25,888 nt of DNA from a virus, in the IMG/VR virus record IMGVR_UViG_3300042898_001470, positions 1 to 25,888 of that record. One strand, given 5' to 3'. Shown piece after piece: positions 9,001 to 14,508 of the stretch. The notes below the pieces were generated by a model, which was not told the origin of the DNA, searched no databases, and worked only from the letters and a program-made list of their open reading frames with translations. The position numbers and the translations under genes are program-made. Positions within the stretch are counted from its first letter, which is position 1. Every line of letters starts with the position of its first letter.

Positions 9001-9446
9001 GCGCTCCATTCATAAATTCCCCATCTGGTATCAGCCAAATCGAGCCAAGTGGTGCCATCAGCCACTGTACCAGCTGGTCTGACTGTCGATCCGGTCAATT
9101 GTGCTAGATCAATATCAGCACGAACAGCATAAACACGGTTGCCTAGGCCTAGAGCACTATAAGCAGCCATTAGGCCATATTCGTTACGCTCATCACCATG
9201 AATTGGTGTACCAGCAGCAGTTTGCTGAAAACTTGGGTAACCCAATGCGGATACCAGTTCTCTTTGGCTTCCAAAAATTTGTAATTTGCCAGCATTTGTT
9301 GCGCTGGTGCCAGTCGCTGCCGAGCCATTGATTAATTTATCTTGTGCAGTTGCCAGAAAGACTAGAGGTACTGTACCAACTGCTGCTGATACATATTGAC
9401 TTTCATCGGTAACTGTAATTTGTAAACCTGGGGATACTAGTGCCAT
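6078..9446 (-). CDS. gp18: Tail sheath protein (T4 gp18-like) with large insertion
   Basis: 1122 aa against 659 in T4. The sheath contracts to drive the tube through the host envelope. Conserved parts are the N-terminus (SPGLQITVTDESQYVSAAVG to NRVYAVRADIDLAQL, about residues 1-120) and the C-terminal third from about 815 (DQFEYNLILAPGYPEAISN, YQWFAPAGTRRGLVDNM, GIVVFGQKTRN, VARLVNYIRTILAKTGNGFL, VEFIYIPIRLLNPG), which holds the tube-binding and inter-subunit strands. The middle, about 130-800, is a Ser/Thr/Gly-rich beta-type insertion with at least five K/R-Y-N/D...W hairpins and, at about 750-797, a module like carbohydrate-binding family 5/12 (VWASTSSYAVNDHVTYG ... YWEEI). Such insertions would sit on the outside of the tail. 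AAGGAAT precedes ATG 9446 and a late promoter lies upstream. Identity is very secure; the function of the insertion is not. Confidence 0.95.
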   Translation of the reverse strand: MALVSPGLQITVTDESQYVSAAVGTVPLVFLATAQDKLINGSAATGTSATNAGKLQIFGSQRELVSALGYPSFQQTAAGTPIHGDERNEYGLMAAYSALGLGNRVYAVRADIDLAQLTGSTVRPAGTVADGTTWLDLADTRWGIYEWSASTQSFTEYTPILITSTSDTSAVSYDSLLTNEPTPLTSIGQIGSYAVVTTTAANRIFYKRYDNVWYPIGTTGWQNAWPVVTGSATSPTLTNGHTLLINTTTVTLVGTTVTAMATSINDAAITGVTARVVNNRLAIYATKNSRSDGATTNGRLAIAAGTGTLLTLLGLTAGTYNTLGIGGTTGVVYGSYAEAPQWDTSGTASSPSGGVWLKTGALGGGNNFVFKKYNALTDTWTAQAVSTYLGQNGAIYGLDPAGGGSNIAAGTIYMGGDTNPVSAAPTSLNMGAFRPYVRVTSGAVKATAANAPTSAFVENDSFTLRASQPGSASYTTYTITLLGTTASDFVAAILRTNIPNVTAAIESNGAISMTHQAGGIITLNTIDGNQDIPSVAGFVSGITNIVVFGTERFITGWAFLDYTFSISQPYADPVDGTLWYYNDATVIDIMVNDGTNWKGYQNLGADARGYNLTATSPAGVIVSASQPMTQSDNSSLVSGDIWLDTSDLENFPKLSRYNGTSWVAIDNSDQISQNGIVFADARWDSTGIVDPISGTLPTVTSLATSNYIDLDAPDARLYPRGILLFNTRRSGYNVKRFVGDYFNFTDYTGEVSVWASTSSYAVNDHVTYGTSIYVATLSSTNQTPSSSSAYWEEITAGAWVTASGNKTDGSMYAGHQAQRSMIIEAIKSAIDGNTQIREDQFEYNLILAPGYPEAISNMVALNNDRANTAFVIGDTPMTLSTNVVGLTNWSNGVTEGGLTTADPYLAVYYPSGLATDVQGNTICVPPSHAALRTYIRNDNLAYQWFAPAGTRRGLVDNMTDIGYINALTGEFQRTGISQSLRDSLYQININPITIITGTGIVVFGQKTRNPTTSSMDRVNVARLVNYIRTILAKTGNGFLFEPNDKITRDQIKAIIEGAMNDLVAKRGIYDYLVVCDTSNNTTDRIARNELYVDIAIEPMKGVEFIYIPIRLLNPGAIGNLGA

Positions 9447-9477
9447 AGCATTATTCCTTTATTAATACGCTTGTAGA

Positions 9478-9485
9478 TATTTATT
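9478..9485 (-). promoter_or_regulatory. T4-like late promoter for tail sheath (AATAAATA)
   Basis: The minus strand reads GAATAAATATC, one mismatch from TATAAATA, 31 bases before the gp18 start. It faces away from the divergent HNH-type gene. The 112-base gap also contains a 12-bp perfect palindrome, CCTTTATAAAGG, at 9517-9528, of unknown role. Confidence 0.7.
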
Positions 9486-9545
9486 CATATGCTCATTTTT
9501 TTGCTAGTTATGGTGCCCTTTATAAAGGTTTAATGCTGCAAACTG

Positions 9546-9553
9546 CTTAAATA
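9546..9553 (+). promoter_or_regulatory. Possible late promoter, nearly leaderless (CTTAAATA)
   Basis: The plus strand reads CTTAAATACTACT followed by the ATG at 9559. It shares the TAAATACT core of the other late promoters here. Only 5 bases separate the octamer from the start codon, so initiation about 6 bases downstream would produce a leaderless mRNA. No ribosome site is visible. The match is weaker than most, so this is tentative. Confidence 0.4.
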
Positions 9554-9558
9554 CTACT

Positions 9559-9909
9559 ATGACAGAACGCAAAATTTGTCCCATGTGCAATCAACGACCC
9601 AGGGCAGTCAACTACATTAAAAATGGCCGGCATTATTACCGTAGCGTATGTGATGTCTGCAATCGTGCTGGCAGACGAGTCAAGCAACGAGCACCGGCCT
9701 GGCATCTAGCGGGTTATAGAAAAAAGCCACAATGCGAACGCTGTGGCTTTAAATTCAAATGGCCCGAACAATCGGGGGTATTTTATATAGATGGTAATCT
9801 TAAAAACAATAACTGGGCCAATTTAAAAACAGTGTGTCTCAACTGTCAGCACGATGTTATCAAGAGCCGACTGGGTTGGCGTCAGGGGCCGCTAATACCA
9901 GATTTTTAA
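9559..9909 (+). CDS. Zinc-ribbon HNH-family protein lacking catalytic His
   Basis: 116 aa with four CxxC pairs (Cys7/10, 31/34, 59/62, 93/96), enough for two zinc sites. The C-terminal half has the layout of an HNH endonuclease: CERCGF at 59-64, then IDGNLKNNNWANLKTVCLNC at 77-96, matching the usual HHxDGN..NN..NL..LC..C pattern. The histidine pair expected before IDGN is replaced by Phe75-Tyr76, so DNA cleavage by the normal mechanism is unlikely; a DNA-binding role is more plausible (inference). It is a single plus-strand gene between gp18 and the dNMP kinase. Its 3' end overlaps the convergent kinase gene by 50 bases, an unusually long overlap, which I accept because both C-termini look intact. 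The start is fixed by the first zinc site lying only 6 residues in. Confidence 0.8.
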   Translation: MTERKICPMCNQRPRAVNYIKNGRHYYRSVCDVCNRAGRRVKQRAPAWHLAGYRKKPQCERCGFKFKWPEQSGVFYIDGNLKNNNWANLKTVCLNCQHDVIKSRLGWRQGPLIPDF

Positions 9910-10522
9910 CACTAGTATACAGATCGTCAATACTGCCGTCGTTGTTTAATTCAACATCAAACTTGGTACCTACCCAGGCGGTTTCACTGGCGTGAATTTT
10001 ATAGTTTTCCAGGATCGCTTTATTGCTGGCCCAGCTTAGGTTGTGTGTGGGTCCACGGTTTACCGTTGCGGCGTATTCAAACCATTCAGGGTCTGGCCCT
10101 CGTTTGGTGCGGATAATGATTCCACCAGCATCACGAATACTACCAATCTCGTTGGGGAAGCGACAATCACTGATAACAATGTTGTCTGTAGTGTTGCGCA
10201 GTCGGTTTTCCAGACTGGCTATCCAGATGTCGTCGTGGAATCCGCGTCTGCACACTTCAGTGCCCCACTGCTGGAGGATATATCTGGGAGTTAGATTGGG
10301 TATTCCTAATTTGCTGGACCACCAGGGATCAACTTGTTCGCGCCAGGCACGGGCTTGGTTAGTGCGACCCTCTAATAGAGTTCGATCCCAGCCAAATACT
10401 GCGGCCACTGCGTCTTTAAGAGTTCCTGCGAAGCTTTCTCTTCTGAAGCCATGAAAATTAACGCAATAATCTGCTACTGTATCCTTGCCTGAACCAATTA
10501 GTCCGACGATACCGATAATCAT
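9860..10522 (-). CDS. gp1: Deoxynucleoside monophosphate kinase (T4 gp1-like)
   Basis: 220 aa (T4 gp1 is 241 aa). The enzyme phosphorylates dNMPs, including modified ones in T4, to dNDPs for phage DNA synthesis in the cytoplasm. It has the P-loop GLIGSGKDT at residues 7-15, the family motif TPRYILQQWGTEVCR at 78-92, and SDCRFPNE at 118-125 with the conserved Asp and Arg. An AGGAG site lies 8 bases before ATG 10522, preceded by a sigma70-type promoter rather than a late octamer, fitting early expression of a nucleotide-metabolism enzyme inside a structural region. The last 50 bases overlap the opposite-strand HNH-type gene. Confidence 0.9.
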   Translation of the reverse strand: MIIGIVGLIGSGKDTVADYCVNFHGFRRESFAGTLKDAVAAVFGWDRTLLEGRTNQARAWREQVDPWWSSKLGIPNLTPRYILQQWGTEVCRRGFHDDIWIASLENRLRNTTDNIVISDCRFPNEIGSIRDAGGIIIRTKRGPDPEWFEYAATVNRGPTHNLSWASNKAILENYKIHASETAWVGTKFDVELNNDGSIDDLYTSVKNLVLAAPDANPVGS

Positions 10523-10546
10523 TAAAAAATACTCCTGTTTTGTTGT

Positions 10547-10575
10547 ATTATTACATACGACAGATTCAGTGTCAA
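10547..10575 (-). promoter_or_regulatory. Sigma70-type promoter for dNMP kinase
   Basis: On the minus strand a perfect TTGACA -35 (10570-10575) is separated by 17 bases from AATAAT (10547-10552), one mismatch from TATAAT. It lies in the gap just after the gp13 stop and upstream of AGGAG and ATG 10522. This predicts early transcription by unmodified host RNA polymerase. Confidence 0.7.
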
Positions 10576-10583
10576 GTTTTAGA

Positions 10584-11486
10584 TTATCCAGTTACCCAGG
10601 TCAGCGGAGTACTACCGTCCACGTAGGTCTTGAGATCTTCCTCCAGCTTTTCCATTTCAGCTTGTGCTTCTGACTTTAATGCGTCACCGTTTAAGCTGGT
10701 TCCGCCCTGTGGTCCTACAATACTCTGGAATTTACTACGAGCCTCACCCAGGATGCGTTTAGCAAAACTATAAGCATATTCCTGGATCCAGGGAAAAGCA
10801 TACGTGTCGCTCAGTATCATCTGATCAGGTTTGACGTTATATATGTGTAGCAGTACACTTTCTGCTTGGTCACCAGCATAACCAAATGGCATTTTACGCA
10901 CAATAGTTAGTTTCTTGGTAACTGGATTAAATGTAAAATTCATAAATCCACCAAACATACGCATGGCCAACTTCTGATAATCTACAAATAGTTCGTAGTT
11001 AGTTAGACCACCCACGCGACCAGCCACCAGCATATATGTATTCAGGTAACCAGATGCAAACGGTTCAAACTGGCTAGCAGTAGTTCCAGTCACACTTCCG
11101 ATACCGCGGCGATAGATCAGCTTGACTGTCTGAATTTCTGGGGGCAGTATGTATTCCTGTGTTTCTGGCAACAGGTCCAGGAACGCATAGCTTTCCTCAG
11201 TGCTGTTGCTGGCACGTTGGCGATACTTGACCAGGGCCTGCTTGATGGACATCTCGTAATGCTCTTTATCCAGTTCCACATCCACAATACCATCGCCCAG
11301 ACGCATACGGATATAGTCAGTAATTTCGGCTCGTTTAGCGTCTGTTGTGGGCAACACACTTCCGTCAAACTCAATATTACCGGGCCCGGATCCAGCTATA
11401 TTGCTGTATAGACTTTTAGTGGGAAGACTGCCGCGAGCAGTTAAATTACCGGTGATTGCTGGGGTGGTGGCTGGAATACTGGGCAT
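10584..11486 (-). CDS. gp13: Neck protein (T4 gp13-like)
   Basis: 300 aa, very near T4 gp13 (309 aa). gp13 joins the filled head to the tail together with gp14. Family marks are ITDYIRMRLGDGIVDVELD at about residues 55-73, KQALVKYRQRASNSTEESY at 82-100, a TQEYILPPEI strand, and the C-terminal IQEYAYSFAKRILGEARSKF followed by a helical tail. The first 50 residues are a flexible Ser/Gly/Pro-rich lead. AAGGAAC precedes ATG 11486 and a late-type octamer lies upstream. In T4 genes 13, 14 and 15 form one co-directional run; here gp13 is on the opposite strand from gp14-gp15 and separated by two early-type genes. Confidence 0.85.
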   Translation of the reverse strand: MPSIPATTPAITGNLTARGSLPTKSLYSNIAGSGPGNIEFDGSVLPTTDAKRAEITDYIRMRLGDGIVDVELDKEHYEMSIKQALVKYRQRASNSTEESYAFLDLLPETQEYILPPEIQTVKLIYRRGIGSVTGTTASQFEPFASGYLNTYMLVAGRVGGLTNYELFVDYQKLAMRMFGGFMNFTFNPVTKKLTIVRKMPFGYAGDQAESVLLHIYNVKPDQMILSDTYAFPWIQEYAYSFAKRILGEARSKFQSIVGPQGGTSLNGDALKSEAQAEMEKLEEDLKTYVDGSTPLTWVTG

Positions 11487-11506
11487 GTGTTAGTTCCTTA
11501 TGCCAG

Positions 11507-11514
11507 TATTTAGC
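11507..11514 (-). promoter_or_regulatory. T4-like late promoter for gp13 (GCTAAATA)
   Basis: The minus strand reads GCTAAATACTGGCATAAGGA, with the octamer 20 bases before ATG 11486. It is the same octamer as the one before the 195-aa gene and has the shared TAAATACT core. Confidence 0.6.
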
Positions 11515-11527
11515 AGCCACCAATGCA

Positions 11528-12700
11528 TTATTCTACTTTGAGTAGTACAATGTCAGTACTGATACGGCCGTTCAACTTAGTGTCAGTAGCACGGATATCT
11601 TCCAGGAATTTGCGTAGCTGAACTTTGGTAGCTTTGCGGAATTCTTGTAGCTTTTCCTCGGGCTTTCTAATGGTCTTGCACACCGACTTCGCTTCGTCGT
11701 AGCCCACAATACTGGTGCCTTTGACACCTAACGTACCCACGTGGCTGTCTGCTACATATTTGCCCAGCTTACGAGTCTTGGTGTTGTAGATCCAGAGAGT
11801 ACTGGCGCCGATAATGTCAGCTGGGTTGATACTAACCAGTTTGAGTGTTTTATCCTCAGTGGCGTATTTCATCCTGTTCACCAGCTTTTCCTTGCTGGGC
11901 ACTTTCTTGACACGAGCTTTTTTTGTTTGCTTCTTGACGCTACGATATTGCTCAATGGCTGTGATGCAGTTGGTCAGGAACGTCAACAGTCGCTTGAAGT
12001 CAGTGGCTTTGTAATGCTTATAACCTTCAGTCAGTTGCTCATCAGACTTTTGGCTTGCTGCCAATAGTTCTTTAGCACGAGCCGCCAGCACGGCTTCGTA
12101 CTTGCCCAGCTGACTTTGTGGCACAGCATTGGCAGTTAAAAAGTCGTAAAACTTAAATCCAGTCTTGCCACGCACTGCTTCGTCGTAATGACCTTCCAGC
12201 TCACCCAGAGTCTCAGCAGTCTTTTCGTTCATGCGATCCTGGATAGTGGGACGGTATACCACCTGTTCTGGTGTATTCACAATCTCCACCACTTCGTCAC
12301 CAGCCAGTTCAATACTGAACTGAATGGCTTTGCGAATATAGGTCACGTGGCGTTCTTTAAGTGGCATACCCTGGCGATGTGCCATGACCAGCGAACATGC
12401 TGTCATGGTCAGTGTGCGATCTGGGCTACGAATAAATGTACTAAGTTCTGCTTTAGTTAATACATCAGCAGTCTGCACCCATTCAATCACATATTTTTTT
12501 AGATCTTTTGTAGCATAGTGATAGTTGTAATAGTTCATGCTCTTGCGCAAGAAATTATCAAACAGGTCGTCATCCATTTTCAGGGCACGTTCAGTATCCC
12601 AGACCGGCTCTGTACCAGTGTATTTTTCATCGGCTGCCTGATTGCTACGTGGAGCCTTGAGTTTTGCTTTAACTGTTTTACCGTCGATTTTGATAGCCAT
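11528..12700 (-). CDS. Conserved T4-like phage protein of unknown function
   Basis: 390 aa, mostly helical and highly charged. The N-terminus (MAIKIDGKTVKAKLKAPRSN) is basic. The middle contains helices such as RALKMDDDLFDNFLRKSMNY and LGKYEAVLAARAKELLAAS, then a Lys/Arg-rich stretch at about residues 255-275 (KKQTKKARVKKVPSKEK) that could bind nucleic acid. The C-terminal part has ADIIGASTLWIYNTKTRKL and GVKGTSIVGYDEAKS, resembling strands of a compact domain. I recall related proteins of this size in marine T4-like phages without known function. It has a good sigma70 promoter, so it is probably expressed early, and an AGGGA site before ATG 12700. It is 41 bases upstream of gp13, which carries its own late promoter. 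Confidence 0.85.
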   Translation of the reverse strand: MAIKIDGKTVKAKLKAPRSNQAADEKYTGTEPVWDTERALKMDDDLFDNFLRKSMNYYNYHYATKDLKKYVIEWVQTADVLTKAELSTFIRSPDRTLTMTACSLVMAHRQGMPLKERHVTYIRKAIQFSIELAGDEVVEIVNTPEQVVYRPTIQDRMNEKTAETLGELEGHYDEAVRGKTGFKFYDFLTANAVPQSQLGKYEAVLAARAKELLAASQKSDEQLTEGYKHYKATDFKRLLTFLTNCITAIEQYRSVKKQTKKARVKKVPSKEKLVNRMKYATEDKTLKLVSINPADIIGASTLWIYNTKTRKLGKYVADSHVGTLGVKGTSIVGYDEAKSVCKTIRKPEEKLQEFRKATKVQLRKFLEDIRATDTKLNGRISTDIVLLKVE

Positions 12701-12732
12701 GGTATTCCCTACTGAAAAGTAAATGATACTAC

Positions 12733-12761
12733 ATTATACATTAAACTGATTAATGGGTCAA
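12733..12761 (-). promoter_or_regulatory. Sigma70-type promoter for 390-aa gene
   Basis: The minus strand has TTGACC (12756-12761), a 17-base spacer and a perfect TATAAT (12733-12738). The -35 overlaps the stop codon of the 97/92-aa gene. The flanks of the -10 (AATGTATAATG) match those of the promoter at 13043-13072, suggesting a shared early-promoter type. Confidence 0.8.
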
Positions 12762-13036
12762 GCCATCATTATTGCTGTCATGACCAACTGCTCTAGTAAG
12801 TCCAGACCATCACTAAGTTTTGTATAGTGTTCCGAGTATTTCGCAGTTTCCTTGCCTAACCTACGACATTCTACACTCTCACGATCCAGATCCTCGTACA
12901 TCAACCGAATATTTGCCATCATTCGCTGTAATTCGTTAACTCGGTGTAACTGCGAATAGGTGGACACAGCTACATTGTTTTTAAGCTGAAGCTCTATTTC
13001 AAGTATTCGCTGTAGAATCTGGGCTTTCTTATCCAT
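12758..13036 (-). CDS. Small coiled-coil early protein, unknown function
   Basis: 92 aa from ATG 13036 (MDKKAQILQRILEIEL). An in-frame ATG at 13051 would add five residues, but it overlaps the -10 box of the promoter and so would not be transcribed; I therefore use 13036. The protein is almost wholly helical with heptad-like hydrophobic spacing in ILQRILEIELQL, VNELQRMMANIRLMYEDL and SDGLDLLEQLVMTAIMMA, indicating coiled coil or helical-bundle assembly. It has one Cys and no membrane segment or catalytic motif. No ribosome site precedes either start, and the predicted transcription start falls on the ATG itself. It is divergent from gp14. The function is unknown; small early phage proteins of this kind often act on host targets, which is only a general expectation. 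Confidence 0.75.
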   Translation of the reverse strand: MDKKAQILQRILEIELQLKNNVAVSTYSQLHRVNELQRMMANIRLMYEDLDRESVECRRLGKETAKYSEHYTKLSDGLDLLEQLVMTAIMMA

Positions 13037-13042
13037 AACACC

Positions 13043-13072
13043 ATTATACATTTAATGATATTTTACTGTCAA
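13043..13072 (-). promoter_or_regulatory. Near-consensus sigma70 promoter, leaderless prediction
   Basis: Perfect TTGACA (13067-13072) and perfect TATAAT (13043-13048) on the minus strand with an 18-base spacer. Seven bases beyond the -10 is base 13036, the A of the ATG of the small coiled-coil gene. It is divergent from, and 6 bases away from, the plus-strand late promoter of gp14. Confidence 0.85.
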
Positions 13073-13077
13073 ACGGC

Positions 13078-13085
13078 AATAAATA
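13078..13085 (+). promoter_or_regulatory. T4-like late promoter for gp14-gp15-Nudix (AATAAATA)
   Basis: The plus strand reads CAATAAATACTGTATA, one mismatch from TATAAATA, 22 bases before GTG 13108 with AAGGA in between. It is the only promoter seen for the three-gene plus-strand operon. Confidence 0.75.
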
Positions 13086-13107
13086 CTGTATATTTAAGGA
13101 TTCCACA

Positions 13108-14508
13108 GTGGCAAGATTATCATTATGGCAGAACGGCCGTCATAGCAACGATTATAAATTTATGGACCGTCGCATTAGTGAAATGTTCACTATCGGTGCT
13201 ACTGGAATTCTGCTACACAAATATCTAGGAACCAACATACAAGGTAGACAGCAAAATACCAGTACCAGCCAATTAAATTCTGGTACTACTTTGACTTTTA
13301 GCAATACTACCAATATAATACTAGGAGATCACGTTTACGGTGCTGCTATACCGGCGAATACCACAGTGCTGACAAAGAATGCCACCACAATAACCCTAAG
13401 TGCAAATACCACCGTTGCAGTAGCATCAGGAACTACTATTGGATTTAGTAGTGATGCTACCGTACCCAGTTATGTTAATCAGAGTGAACAAAACATTCAA
13501 GATCTACTATTTTTAGAAAATCGGGATCGTAAATACGATCCTGACATATATAGTATGCGTGGACATTATCAGGTGGCAGACCAGGATTTTGACCTGAGTC
13601 AGTTTGGTCTGTTCCTGGCCACTGGTACACTGTTCATGACTTTCCATTACAACGACATGATTAATTCAATTGGCCGTAAAATCATGTCCGGTGATGTGTT
13701 AGAATTAGCACACCTTGTGGACTACGATCCATTGAATCAGGATATACCAGCAGCACTCAAGCGATTCTTTGTAGTAGGGGATACTAGTTTTGCCAGTGAG
13801 GGATTTAGTCCCACCTGGTGGCCGCACCTATGGCGTGTTAAATTAAATCCGTTAGTGGATAGTCAAGAATATAAGGAGATCCTCAATAACGTTCTGGTGG
13901 ACACCAATAACGATGGATTGGCTGATACTGCAATTGGTAATATTATCAGTACCGGACAAACTGTTATGTCCATCAATGATGCACTGATAGCCCAGGCAGA
14001 ATCAGATGTGCCAGCCAGTGGATACGACGTTAGCCGCCTATATGTTAAATCCCTGACCACCGATGGTCGAATTGTTGACAATGCCGATCGAACTGCAGAC
14101 AATGTATTGTTAGATGGTAGTACTGTAGCTGCCACTGCTGATGAATCAGTAGTGACACCAGATTCCACAGTGGCTGGTTATTTGACTGGTGACGGTCTGG
14201 CTCCTGACGGCTTCCCAGTAGTGGCTGGAATTATGTTCCCCACTATGCCCATTGTTGGAGATTATTGCTTGCGTACCGATTACGTACCCAATCGATTATT
14301 CCGGTACAACGGTAGTCGTTGGGTTAAAATCGAAGATGCAGTACGTACTGGATTGACTCGTGGTCAGGACAATTATCAGACACTACGTGGCACTTTTGTT
14401 AATAACACTAATACATATACTACTCGTGACATTTCCGGAAATGCAGTAGTTCAGAGCGAAAAACAGAGTTTATCACAAGTATTACGTCCCAAGGCAGATA
14501 ACCAATGA
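13108..14508 (+). CDS. gp14: Neck protein (T4 gp14-like) with inserted beta domain
   Basis: 466 aa from GTG 13108, with AAGGA 7 bases upstream (T4 gp14 is 256 aa). With gp13 it forms the neck that seals the head and receives the tail. The conserved core is NDYKFMDRRISEMFTIG at 14-30 and HKYLGT at 37-42, resuming at 124 with NQSEQNIQDLLFLENRDRKYDPD and continuing through FSPTWWPHLWRVKLNPLVDS at 233-252. Between these, residues 51-116 are a Thr/Asn-rich beta-type insertion (LTFSNTTNIILGDHVYGAAI, then TTITLSANTTVAVASGTTI). Residues 265-466 are an extension containing DTNNDG, a calcium-loop-like motif, and LFRYNGSRWVKIED near 400, a hairpin also seen in the sheath insertion. The stop overlaps the gp15 start as ATGA, indicating coupling. 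Confidence 0.88.
   Translation: MARLSLWQNGRHSNDYKFMDRRISEMFTIGATGILLHKYLGTNIQGRQQNTSTSQLNSGTTLTFSNTTNIILGDHVYGAAIPANTTVLTKNATTITLSANTTVAVASGTTIGFSSDATVPSYVNQSEQNIQDLLFLENRDRKYDPDIYSMRGHYQVADQDFDLSQFGLFLATGTLFMTFHYNDMINSIGRKIMSGDVLELAHLVDYDPLNQDIPAALKRFFVVGDTSFASEGFSPTWWPHLWRVKLNPLVDSQEYKEILNNVLVDTNNDGLADTAIGNIISTGQTVMSINDALIAQAESDVPASGYDVSRLYVKSLTTDGRIVDNADRTADNVLLDGSTVAATADESVVTPDSTVAGYLTGDGLAPDGFPVVAGIMFPTMPIVGDYCLRTDYVPNRLFRYNGSRWVKIEDAVRTGLTRGQDNYQTLRGTFVNNTNTYTTRDISGNAVVQSEKQSLSQVLRPKADNQ

Noticed and set aside
9501-9526. Sigma70 promoter (TTGCTA / TATAAA) for the HNH-type gene
   Set aside because: The spacer is only 14 bases, too short for a functional pair.
9860-9909. Frameshift or misannotation at the HNH/dNMP kinase overlap
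   Set aside because: Both genes keep plausible full-length C-termini, and no alternative stop gives a better fit, so I treat the overlap as real.
13037-13051. Upstream start at 13051 for the small coiled-coil gene
   Set aside because: This ATG overlaps the -10 box of the promoter and has no ribosome site, so it would not lie in the transcript.
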